Translations under genes and position numbers: made by a program
Assembly: GCA_015680685.1 (NCBI GenBank)
Contig: MNCI01001077.1
Span: 167,525 to 231,524 of the forward strand
Direction of reading: 5' to 3'
DNA from: Gnetum montanum
Lineage: Eukaryota; Streptophyta; Gnetopsida; Gnetales; Gnetaceae
DNA length: 64,000 bases
The notes under the pieces: generated by a model
Databases searched by the model: none
What the model saw: the letters and a program-made list of their open reading frames with translations, nothing else
What the model was told of the DNA's origin: nothing
Part shown: positions 34,766-45,190 of the stretch, in pieces
Numbering within the stretch: position 1 is the first letter of the stretch
Layout of the letters: each line of letters starts with the position of its first letter

Positions 34766-37085
34766 ATGGCTTCTTCTCATGCAATCAACTCACCTAAGGA
34801 CAATACAGGAGAAAGTCAGGATCATACGCATAACCGAAATCAACCATGTCCTCAACAATCCAAGGTCACATATACTCATCCCGATGAGTATGTGCCGGAT
34901 TTTACCTTTGTTTTCCATCAAGATGAGCAACTGCGGTGGAGAGACATGCAAGGTAACATCGTGTTACCCCCAGATCGATCCGCTCCCAACATGCTTTCCC
35001 GTGCTTTGGTACAGTATGGCATGCATGAGCTGCTTGCTGAATACGTTTTGGATGATTATGACACAAGGGATTATCATCCCACAAACGCCCAACGTATTCG
35101 GGATGCAAGGCAGGAGAGCCAACATTCACTATTGAAGGGCAAGGTTCCCCACGTCATTAGTGAAATAGGAGAAGAGGAACCCCTCACGATGGGTTTCTTA
35201 GAAAATGATGTTCCTCCTCCTCACTCTAGTGAAGAGGTTAGGCATCAGGGCCTTAGATCAACGATACATATTCCAGGCTCTGATCCCCGTGAGCACCAGC
35301 TGTTCACGGCAGGAACAATCACTCGCACTAATGACGGACTCGTTGATCGTCACAACGATCGGGGCCGAAGCAGCCGAAGAGAAGGCAAGAAACATCACCA
35401 TGGTGATGGATCCCCTTCTTCTTCCCCTTCATCACATCATTCACCCTCTCCTTCCACATCTGGGCGCAGCCACCATGAGCATAACGCGGAGAGTAAAGGT
35501 AAAAGAGATGAAATGCCTCGACAAGAAGGTCGAGAGGAGTTAGGACAAGGGCAAGGACGTAGGGAGAATAGGGAACCACAACGTAGACATCACAGACGTC
35601 ATGAAAGAGATGATCATGATGAACCCCTATTCGCAACCCGAAGTATGCTTGATATTAGAGAGGCAGTTAGGATTCCCACAAGGCATTTGAAAGACAGTAG
35701 GATCAAGCGTTTGGATATAAATAATATCCCACGTTTTGAAGGGGGATACAACGCTGATCCTCAACATCATTTACAGGCATTCCACGACGCCTGTGCCTTG
35801 CAGAACATAGACAATGAGTGGCAGAAACTCAAGTTGTTCCCAAGGACACTCACTAAGGAAGCAGAAAACTGGTACCGGTCCTTAGAACCGGAAACCATCA
35901 GGAGGTGGAGTACGATAATATCAAACAAACTCCAGAGTGTCCAACTTGCGTAAGCAGATCCAAGACTAGAAACAAGGAGCACATGAATCCTTGGATGTTG
36001 CCATGGACCACTATTACACATTGCTACATCGTTGCCCGGGCCATGGGTACACTAAACGGGATCAACTTCGCCACCTTGTGGATGGGCTACGAAATGAAAC
36101 GAGAAGAACTCTTGGGACTTACGCCCAAGGGAGACTCTCCCGATTAAGAGCCCATGAAGTTGAAGTATTGTTGGAACAAGTAGCACAAGAAGAGGGTGAG
36201 CTACAGAAAAGAGAAAGTGCGGAGGAATACAACCGTGATCCCTCCCTTTGCAAGAAGGGAGTAAAATTCTGTGATGAGGACGATGAGTCACCACTCGAAG
36301 AGTTGGTGAACAGAAAAACCGTGCCGATCCAAAAGTTAACAACGGAGGTATTGGCTAAGGTAGACCAAATGTGGGATTCCTTAGACTCACGAATAGAAAT
36401 AGTCCTGAAAATCGTAGAAGAGTCTAAGGATGAGAAAAGTAGTGATAAAGGAAAAGACAAGCGGAGAAACTTTAACCCTGCACATAACAAGGGTAAGGGA
36501 AAAATCTCTAACTCCAATGAGGCTGAAAATTCTGATTCAGACAATGATGGTGTATGTGAGGTCTGCTACTATGACCATCCTAAGGGATGTTGTCCAATCA
36601 TCTCAAATCTACAGGAGTCTGGGGTGTATGCATTAAATCCAAGGCTCAATCAACGGCAAACACCCAGAAGGTTACCTTATCCACAAGGTAACCCGAGGCA
36701 GTTCCACAAACCCTTAACGTATTATCCAAGTGGAATGCCTCCACAGCCCATTGGACAACATCAGCAGTGGCAATACCCACAGTCATGGGGGATGCCATCG
36801 CTGACACAGCAATACGCTTACCGGAAGCCCGATCCTTATGGTTATTATGTGCAGCAGCTGGTTTCTCCAGGTGACGCTATGGGTCATACTACTCCACACC
36901 GTCACTACCATGCTCGGGAGTACTTTAGAAGGACTCCTTCTCCTCCGGGAGACATCTCACATTCCATCCATCCTCTAACTCCACCCGCACCTTTTCCTCA
37001 AGTAGTTCCCATAACACCTCCTGCTCCAACAATGCAAGGGGAATTACCTACCCAACCGCAGCAACGCCACGCCGCGAGACTGTAA
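34766..37085 (+). pseudogene. Element D gag, split by one small deletion
   Basis: The first frame runs from ATG 34766 (MASSHAINSPKDN) to 35953. It has an N-terminal domain with FVFHQDEQLRWRDMQG (34909-34956), a long charged, His/Ser/Arg-rich linker (35330-35620) and the start of the gag core (PRFEGGYNADPQHHLQAF, near 35735; WYRSLEPETIRRW, near 35870). Comparison with F and C shows roughly 18 bases missing near 35915, after which the core continues in another frame (35991-37085: HYYTLLHRCPGHGYTKRDQL, then LVNRKTVPIQKLTTEVLAKV). The zinc knuckle CEVCYYDHPKGC is at 36555-36590, and a Pro/Gln/Tyr-rich tail closes it at 37085. The lesion sits in the otherwise conserved core, so particles would have to come from a relative or from the N-terminal product alone. 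Confidence 0.88.
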
Positions 37086-38092
37086 ATATTCAGAGTATAA
37101 ATATCCAACCGGACACTAGTTCTGGCGATAACTGTACAAAAAAGAGACCCTTTTTCAGAACTAGGAGCCCGGATAGGCTCTCGCAACAACAAGCGGACGG
37201 GTATATGTATAGGCCTCTAACTACTAACACTTCGGAGCACCCTTCAGTCCAAGGGAATGTAACGCATACGGTTATGCTAACACATACCGTAACTGACTGG
37301 ATCAAGGTAGGCCACCTTCCCAGGAAACTAACTGATCCTGGGAGTCCCTTTATTCATTTGCAGATCGCTGGGAATGCACCACATCGAGCTCTTCTTGACT
37401 CAGGTTCCGGAGTCAACTTAATTTCGCGAAAGATGTATCACGCCTGGAACCTGCCCCAACTTAAGAAGAGCAACATCCAACTAGAGCTGGCAGACCAGTC
37501 CATCACTATTCCCTTGGGTTTGGTGGAGGACGTTATCACCACTGTGTGTGGTTGGTCCTACCCAGCGGATTTCCTAGTGATCGATGTTAACAACAACGAA
37601 GGGGACTTCCCAATTATAATGGGAAGGGCATGGCTAAGCACAGTAGATGCATGCCTTAGGATCCGTGATCTTTCCTTGGAAATCTCCAAGATAAACATAT
37701 GTGGAAAGATCGAGAAGAGGATAGTTCCATGCATCACATACAGTGATTCATCGGGTGATGACACGGAGGAAATGTCTCCATGTCACAGGTGTGCCCAGGA
37801 AACTCTGCTACAAAGATGCCTGTATGTAGCAACCACACAAGAAATAGTAGACACCTCGTGGTTGACGACTTCTCGTAAGGGCAAACAAATATGCATGGAA
37901 CGAACTGAGGCAACTCATGCCAACAACCGTGGCATAGACACATTGGAACGTGAGCGTCGCCAACTTTCACCCCTAAATCTAAGATCATCAATTGGGAGAA
38001 GTTGGGCACTACTTAGAATTTCAAATAGGCGCTCACTACTTCAGATCTCTTCCTCACAACTCAGTCATGGGGGAGATGGCCACCTATGCTAA
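37085..38092 (+). CDS. Element D aspartic protease with downstream linker
   Basis: An uninterrupted frame is open from 37085; its first ATG is at 37205. It contains ALLDSGSGVNLISRKMYHAW (37390-37449) with a canonical D-S-G active site, IPLGLVEDVITTVCGWSYPA (37510-37569), and FPIIMGRAWLSTVDACLRIR (37609-37668). This is a retropepsin that would cleave gag. The frame differs from that of gag, so expression would need frameshifting, re-initiation or processing, or the offset is a mutation. After residue ~255 (from ATG 37205) the linker joins, without RT, to the short segment that follows integrase in A and E. Confidence 0.85.
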   Translation, partial: NIQSINIQPDTSSGDNCTKKRPFFRTRSPDRLSQQQADGYMYRPLTTNTSEHPSVQGNVTHTVMLTHTVTDWIKVGHLPRKLTDPGSPFIHLQIAGNAPHRALLDSGSGVNLISRKMYHAWNLPQLKKSNIQLELADQSITIPLGLVEDVITTVCGWSYPADFLVIDVNNNEGDFPIIMGRAWLSTVDACLRIRDLSLEISKINICGKIEKRIVPCITYSDSSGDDTEEMSPCHRCAQETLLQRCLYVATTQEIVDTSWLTTSRKGKQICMERTEATHANNRGIDTLERERRQLSPLNLRSSIGRSWALLRISNRRSLLQISSSQLSHGGDGHLC

Positions 38093-40059
38093 TCATATGG
38101 GGCCCTCAATTCTTTTTCAGTTTTTGTTTTACAATTTCTTTAACTTTTCTAATTTTTGTTTTACAAATTTCTTTAACTTTTCTTATTTTTTGTTTTACAA
38201 CATCGTTATATTTTTCTATCTTTTTATGTGTGTGTGTGTGTGTGTGTGTCATCCATCATGTAAATTTGTCACCCAAGAAGTGTTTGGGCGAATGGGATGA
38301 ACTGTTTTTCATTGATTGCTAATGTTTGGTTTTTACCTTTAAGTTACATTGTTGATACTAAGGTATGTTCTTTTGATATGGCAGGCAATGAGATCACTTC
38401 ATCCATCCATCCATCAAGTCTATGGTTTCCCTTGGCTTGGAAATGTACAGTTCCCTTCCAATAAGAACTTTAACGAACCGGTGACTGGGCATTTCTCAAA
38501 CTAAGGACGGACTCAAGGATTTGAAACGGGTGTGACTTCAAGGGAACTTGGTGCTCTTGTGTTGGTCTTTCACTTGGGTGCTTGGATGTTTTCTTCTTGG
38601 GTTTTCTTACCGTTCCGATGTAACCCAATAATCGGAAGCTGAGACAATAAAAATAAAGAAGTCTTTGCATGGTGTGGTCCCCACGCATAAAAACACAAAA
38701 CAAAAAAAAAAAGACAAAAAAAAAAAAAAAAAGTGAAAAAGCTAAAAAGCTAAAAGTGAGGATTCAAAGCACACCCCTTAGACGGAATAAATTTGGGCTG
38801 CAAGCACTGGTTATGGAACCAAAGTGTTCCCTCTAACTAAGGCCCTTCTCGCTTCCCATTCTCTCTGTTGTTTCGTCGGAATGGTGGTGGCTTCTCGAAG
38901 TTGCATCCTTGTTACCCAAGTGGATGATTTAACCAACTGCATTGATGCGAAGTCACTGGAAGTGGTTGGTTTGAGCCCAGAGTTGGAATGAGATTCGCCA
39001 AGTCACATTAATCATGTAACACACAAGGGGCTGTACACCACCTTGTTCTTGGGATTCCATTCCACTTCTCTTCTTCCCATCCTTCTCTCCATTGTTCACC
39101 TCATTGCCGGTTGTATCATTGTATATACTTTAGTTGATGCTTTGTTTTCTTTTTGGTAAATTCTTCCGGTTAAGACTTTAACTCTTGTTTCCAAAGGACA
39201 TTCCCCGAGCCTACGGACTCTTTGAATGTGGGATTGTCAGGGCATTAAGGGCATGAGCCTGCTTTGGGGAGGACCCACTGACATTCCTATTTGGAACATT
39301 AGTTAACTTCTTTTCCTTAACGTTTTGCAATTAATTAACATTTTTGTTCATTTCCATCATGACATCCTTTTTATCGATGCCATAGTTGTCCCTTTTTACC
39401 TATCATTCCTATTCCTTTTCTCTCTCCATTCTAACGCTACCGGAGGTTCGCGATTAGTCATGGGGGTACGGGGCCTGATTTTTCGATTTTTATCCTAAGC
39501 CCCGGATTTTTTCGTTTTTCTTCCTTACCCCTATGCCTTCGGTAGTCATCATCTATATTTTCCCAGATCCATATCAGCCATACCACACCTTAGCCAGTGA
39601 GCCTAAACCGAAGCAAGGTATGCTTTACTTAATGATTCAATTACCCTTGCTAATATATGATGGTGTTGTGTGTGCAGATGGCAATCATACAACAACAGAA
39701 TGGATCTGGAGCAGACACTTGGAATGGAGCAGCGCTGAAGCAGCATGCAAGGAGTGGAATTGATAATGCGCTTACAGATGGACAACGAAAGGCGCAATCT
39801 AGGCGTTGGCAGCAACAAGACTCTTCTTCTTTCTTCTCTTCTATTCTCTCTCCTCTTTTCTCTCAGCTGCCAACTGTGGCCTGATGTCATTGTAATAAGG
39901 TGTTCACCCATGTTGTCATGAACACCAGTTTTTGTCAAGTCTTGTAATAAAGACCGTTCACATGTCATCCCATTAGTTCCATTTTCCCTAATAATCCCAT
40001 ACCTACCTGATATCATTGTAAGGAACTCGAGGACGAGTTTTCATTTAGTCATGGGGGTA
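38093..40059 (+). other. 3' noncoding tail of element D
   Basis: About 1.97 kb with no significant ORF. It contains T-rich runs, a (TG)n tract at about 38226-38248, A-runs at 38699-38732, and the conserved block 39209-39297 with GAGCCTGCTTTGGGGAGGAC. The segment before the 3' LTR, TCATTTAGTCATGGGGGTA (40041-40059), contains the polypurine tract and is closely matched in A, C, E and F. Confidence 0.8.
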
Positions 40060-41130
40060 TGATGAGACGCGGTTTACACTAGGCCGCGATATCACATCCC
40101 ATGCGATATCGCGGACGCGATATCGCGTCTTCTCCTGCGATATCGCGTACGCGATATCGCGTCCCGCCGCCATATCTATAAATAAGAGGCGGCACTCCCT
40201 TCATTTCCCAATCCTGGCTAGTGTAGCGAAGCTCTGGCAGATTGATCACTCCAGAGTTAGAATTTTTCCCCATGTGCCCGCAGTAGGAGTCCTAGAGTGA
40301 ACGGCTCTTTATTCGAGCAGCTTGTAACCTGAACCCAAGTTGTGTACGGCAATAAAGACGAACTTGTTTGGATAAACCTTGCAGCACGTGGTTTCATTTA
40401 TTGCTTTATTTCCTGCTTTCCTAGTGCGTTCAAGTACGACTTGATTACGAGCGTCTACGGACGTGTACGGCTAGTCAAGGAATCGGCTGCTTGACGCAAT
40501 GCATGAGTACGACTCAATTACGAGCATTGGATGCTTGGTAACCCAGTAGCGTATTCCAGGATTCTGCGCTTGGTAACTCCCGGGTCTAATGTGTACGGCT
40601 AGTTGAGGAATCGGCTGCTCATTGCTAGGCTAGATCGTGTGATAAGTACGACTTAGTTACGAGCACCCACGGGTGTGTACGGCTGGCTAAGGAATCGGCT
40701 GCTTATCACACGTAGGCTAAATAGGTGCCTCAGTACGACCACTTCGAGCACTTGCGTTACGTGTGGCGATCCCAGTAACGATTAGCGTTTGGTAAGCTGC
40801 AGTTGCATAGTTCAGGGTGTGTCCGGCAAGTGGGAACGGATGCTGACGCTAGTTAATTTAGACTTAGATCTTAGTTAGAGTTAGTTTAGTTTTCTCAACC
40901 CTTTCTCCTGGTAGCATAGAAGATAAGCCAAAAATACCAAAAAAATCACATACCTCAGACTTGCTTAACCATACACCGTGACACATACAAGCAAGCCTGG
41001 GAAGACAACGAACGATTAACCCCAAGTGTTTCTTGTGGCGTTAAGGCATTTAGTCTGCAGAGTTCGACCGGATCGCGCGTGCACACTCGTATTCGTATGG
41101 TGGAGTGTAGGGGTACCTCGCCACTCATCA
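40060..41130 (+). repeat. 3' LTR of element D
   Basis: 1071 bp. It is nearly identical to the 5' LTR except for a cluster of changes in the first 35 bp and five instead of three GATATC words (40086-40163), which account for the whole 28-bp length difference. TATA box at 40177-40184. Confidence 0.95.
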
Positions 41131-41135
41131 GCCAT

Positions 41136-41602
41136 CTACGAATTGATTTTGGTTTTAAGGATCTGTACCATACTTGTGCTTGGCCAATGAGTGTCGTAGG
41201 AAAGAGCTTAAGGTTTTTCCACCCATTATCAATATTGTTTCATATACAGGCATCATGGAAGGCTTGTAAATGGTGTTGTAGATCTAAATCATAGCCTCTT
41301 AAAAATTGGGAAAAGTTATTTAAATCAAGCCTTGGTAGACAACTTTCTTTATGATGCCTACAAGATATTTGAACAACCTCTTGTATATGCATTAGGCTCT
41401 TACTGGCTAGCAGGGGTTCATCATCACTAGGTATGTTATGAATTTATGAGTTGGGATGATGTTGTCTTTATTTATGTATATAAAATACCCCTTCATCTGA
41501 TTGAGTACTCAAAAATTCATCTTCATCATTGTATAATTTGTTGGTTCTCCAATGAATTACCTTACTAGTTGTTGTGTTATCATAGTCTTGTAAGAGAGAC
41601 AT
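41136..41602 (-). pseudogene. Element C gag, N-terminal part
   Basis: The start codon is at 41602-41600 on the minus strand (MSLLQDYDNTTTSKVIHWRT). The core follows quickly with LQAFHDACI*NNIDNGWKNL (about 41245-41190) and VWYRSLKPKSIR, cut at the GCCAT target of element D. Compared with D gag it lacks the N-terminal HQDEQLRWRDM domain; F has the same short start (ATG 48681). Confidence 0.8.
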
Positions 41603-41734
41603 TGTTGTGAATTTGTGTGTGATTTATTTGCAATTACTTCTATTTGAAAGATATATCATCAAGGCTTTGTTACAGTGATCTTGGAAGATGCAACTAATCT
41701 AAATAACTAGCACCATCCCCAACAATGGTGCCAA

Positions 41735-42642
41735 TGATGAGTGGTGAGGTACCCCTACACTCAACCATATGAATACGAGCATTCATGAATGATCCAGTTG
41801 AACTCCATAGATGGGCTAGTTTTGGTATCTAAATAGTTAAACATTGATCATAGTTCATTGTCTTGCCACTTAGACTAGTATTTTCTTTATCATGTATGAT
41901 GTGGTCCTAGACTAGTGCTACTCCTAGAGGCAATGGAAAATAACTTTCTTTAAGATAGGAGGGAACGGTTGCAGAGAATCTAAGCTAGCCTAAGTGTGAT
42001 GAGCATCCATCATTAATCATCCATAAAAATCTTGGACCTTGTGTACTACTACTGGGATTACCAAGTGCATGTCCTAGGTATGCTACTAGGATACCAAGTA
42101 GTCACACTTAAATGATCATGATTAAGTCGTACTCATTCCACATTTAATAAGAGGGATAGGAGAGGAAGATAAAGAGATATTAACTAAGAGAGCAATAAAT
42201 AACAGTTAAAAGTAAGTGAATGCTGCAATGATGAAGTAATCTCGATCTTTATTACCGATCATGTGCATGTCCAAGTACGTAATACTTGAATAAAGGTTCA
42301 ATATAATTATAATTATCACACTGTAGGCATGCACTAGGGAAAGGATTGAGAGGAATTAAAAACTAACAAAAAGATCCTACTCTAACACTAACTTTTCCTC
42401 TAAAACTTGCTACCTCCTTCCTACGTGCCCAAATGTGGTATTTATAGGCTTACATAGGAACCATGATATCGCATATCTAATATTGTTAGCTAGGTTGCAA
42501 TATTGCATACCCAATATCGAGGGTCTGATATCAGCACCTAGTTATTAATGGTTCAATATCAAGGATCCGATATCAGCACTTGGTTAATAAGTGTTCGATA
42601 TCAAGGGTCCAATATTAGCACTTGACAAACCATGATTCATCA
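41735..42642 (-). repeat. 5' LTR of element C, with PBS at 41716-41733
   Basis: Begins TGATGAGTGG on plus and ends GATTCATCA. The adjacent PBS reads TGGCACCATTGTTGGGGA on minus (4 changes from the D site). The U3 at 42465-42640 holds GATATC-type words; TATA box (plus TATTTATA) at 42439-42446. It is homologous to 29191-30150 with numerous transitions and a deletion of about 20 bp near 41900 relative to the other copy. Confidence 0.9.
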
Positions 42643-42647
42643 TCAAC

Positions 42648-43880
42648 CATGAAGCCTAAAAGGTAGCCACAAAGTTGGTTGAACCCCAAATTGAAGTAGA
42701 TTATCAAGGAGGAAATTGAACAACTCCTCAAGGTGGGGTTTATCTATTCCATCACGAATAGTGAGTGGGTCAACGCACTCATAATTGTGCTAAAGAAAGG
42801 TAACATTTGGTGGGTCTCTATTGACTTTAGGTTATTGAATATGGAAACATTTAAAGATTATTTTCCATTGCCATTTGTGGATCAAGTTTTGGACACCATA
42901 TCTAGGCATTGTTATTATAGCTTCTTGGATGGTTATAGTGGCTATGATTAAATCTAGGTTGCACTAGAAGATTAGGCCAAGACAACATTCATGAGTTCGT
43001 GGGGGACTTTTTCATATTGCAAGATGCCATTTAGTTTGTGTAATTCCCCTATAACATTTCAGTGCTTGGTCCTTTGTATTTTCCAATAGTAGATTGGTAA
43101 TGGTGTGGAAGTTTTCATGGATGAGTTTTCCACCTATGGAGCTACATTTGAGCAAGCCTTGGACCAGCTTGAGCAAGTATTAAAGAGATGTGTTAGAATG
43201 AACCTGTGACTCAACTAGCAAAAGAGTCATCTTGTGGTACAAGAAGGGATTGTACTAGGACATAGAATCACTCAAGCAAGGATTTAGGTAGACCTAGAAA
43301 AAATAAGGATCATCTAAGGAATAACATGCCAACTAGAGATAGTTAAAGATGTTTGATCATTCTTTTAACACATTGACTACTACCAGAAATTCATAGAGAA
43401 TTTCTCTAGGATTGTAAAATTGTTGGTAGAGCTTACAAATTAAGATGCACCTTTCATCTAGACTACAGAATGTGAACATGCATTCCAATAGTTAAAGGAG
43501 AAACTCATAGAAACATCAATCCTAGACTAGTCTAGACCCTCCCACATCATGATTGATACATCTAACTATGTCTTGGGAGTAGTGCTCACATAGATGGATG
43601 ATTAGAAATGCCCATACTACATCCACTACATGAGTTGAAGAATTGTGGAAGCGTAGTTAAATTACACCACCACCATGGAAAAAGAACTAATGGCCATGGT
43701 GAACACTTTGGAAATGTTTAAGTACTATGTGCTTGGCTACGAAGTATTTGTGGAAACGGGTCATAGTGTAATCCACTTCCTCATAAATAAGCCAATGGTG
43801 AGCCCTCATGTCATATGGTGGATCATGATCTTATAGGAATTTGATCTCATAATCATAGATTGAAAATGGATTAATAATGT
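42648..43880 (+). pseudogene. Element E RT (C-terminal part) and RNase H
   Basis: It continues from 29190. Blocks are NSEWVNALIIVLKKGNIWWV (42760-42819), IDFRLLNMETFKDYFPLPFV (42820-42879), YYSFLDGYSGYD (about 42913-42950), and the catalytic box VEVFMDEFSTYG near 43105, where the second Asp is Glu. RNase H includes LNYTTTMEKELMAMVNTLEM (frame-shifted, 43660-43720) and YEVFVETGHSVI near 43740. Many amber/ochre stops arise from CAG/CAA to TAG/TAA changes. Confidence 0.88.
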
Positions 43881-44159
43881 GGTCATTAACCACCTATCTC
43901 ATTTAAAATGGAATAATAAAGAGAAGGAGAGCTTGCTCTCTAATTAGTTTCCAAGTGAACTTCTCCTTACAGGAGCAATTAATGAAAAATTGCTGACAGA
44001 AACAACATGGTATAATGGCATCCTCACTTATCTTCTCACCTAGGAGATGCCACAAGTTTTTGACTTTAGAAAGAGGTAACATTTTCTTCATTGGACCAAA
44101 TACTTCATGGAAATAAATGGACATCTTTACAAGGTATGCATCTATTGCTTGATTTGATG

Positions 44160-45190
44160 GTGTGTCCCTAATAAAGATTAACTATGCATTCTCTAGGATG
44201 CTCATGAAGGGCCTTGTGGAGGCCACTATGTAGGAAGATGCACAACCATAAAAATCCTGATGCTAGGATACTACTGGCCTACAATCTTTAGGGATGTCCA
44301 CTAGTTTTTCAAATATTGTGAACATTGTCAACGAGATTGGGGGATAACTGCTTACATGAAAGGTCCTCAATAGTGGATTCAACCACTAGAACCTTTTGAC
44401 ATATGGAGCATTGACTTCATGGGTCCCATCACACCCATGTTCAATGAAAAGGCATATATTATTGTAGCTATCAACTACTACATAAAATTGGTAGAAGTAG
44501 TAGCTATTACTAATTGTACATCATCCACTACTACTATATTTATACAACAAAATATTATAAATAGGTTTGGGGAGCCATGTTCACTGATTTCTAATAATGG
44601 AACTCATTGCATAGGTGCCAATTTTAGAAGTTAATGAAAGACATGGGGGTTGAACTTAAATTAACAACACCCTACCATCCCCAAGACAATGGCGAAGTAG
44701 AGGTAACCAACTAGGAGACCAAAAAAATACTAACATATACCATTAACAAATATAGGAAAAATTGGAGTACAAAACTTAACAATGTCCTCTAGGCTTACCA
44801 TTCAATATGAAAACTTTCTATGCTTCCAATTCGATCTGAGCTTTGTACACTCTCAGTAGCCTATGATCTAAATCTTGACCTAAGTGTAGCATAGAAAGAA
44901 AGATTGATCAACCTGAATATGCTAGATAAAAATTGATTAGTGGCCCTATCATTGAATAAGGTGCATAAGGCATTCATTAAGTAATTTCATGACCTTAGAA
45001 TTAGGAAAGTAAAACTTCAACTAGGAGATAAGGTTCTCTATTGAAAACCCAGAAATGTATCTTAGAAGGAAAAATTTCAAAAATTGTGGGAGGGATGTTA
45101 TATAATTAATTGAAAATTTCTCTTTGGGACCATGTTAATCTACAAGCCTTAAAGCCCAAATGAAAAGTAGTTGATCAACATCCAATAAGT
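44160..45190 (+). pseudogene. Element E integrase (decayed)
   Basis: CEHCQRDWGITAYMKGPQQW (44320-44380) spans the zinc finger end. IDFMGPITPMF (near 44410-44445) keeps the first Asp. SLISNNGTHC (near 44585-44612) has Asp to Asn at the second catalytic site. YHPQDNGEVEVTN (near 44670-44712) keeps the Glu. The C-terminal part runs to about 45190. No chromodomain is visible. Confidence 0.88.

Larger units (their letters stand above)
33572..41135 (+). mobile_element. Element D: young non-autonomous LTR element with gag and protease only
   Basis: LTRs are at 33577-34619 and 40060-41130. The TSD GCCAT is perfect (33572-33576 and 41131-41135). D has a perfect tRNA-Asp PBS, gag (split into two frames), a full-length protease ORF, a 1.97-kb noncoding tail and a PPT. 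RT, RNase H and integrase are absent: sequence runs from the protease linker directly into what follows integrase in other elements (join near 38000-38030). This fits terminal-repeat retrotransposons with a gag domain (TR-GAG), which need enzymes in trans. The two LTRs differ by fewer than about 25 substitutions plus a 28-bp repeat-number difference, so insertion is recent. It sits inside the gag of element C. Confidence 0.95.
29186..42647 (-). mobile_element. Element C: minus-strand gag-only LTR element (non-autonomous), nested in E
   Basis: LTRs are at 29191-30150 and 41735-42642, with a perfect TSD TCAAC (29186-29190 and 42643-42647). The internal region, after removal of nested element D, is about 4.0 kb: PBS, gag and a noncoding tail. 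No protease, RT or integrase is present. Its internal layout matches F (internal 4.08 kb), so C and F belong to one internal family. C interrupts RT of E. Its two LTRs differ at many sites, mostly transitions, so it is considerably older than D. Confidence 0.92.

Noticed and set aside
35905-35990. Programmed frameshift between the two halves of D gag
   Set aside because: Comparison with C and F indicates about 18 missing bases in the conserved core, and no slippery site or overlap of the usual kind is evident. A deletion explains it better.
35328-36544. Minus-strand open frames of 96-141 codons under element D gag
   Set aside because: They are shadows of the gag frame, biased in composition by the purine-rich gag coding strand.
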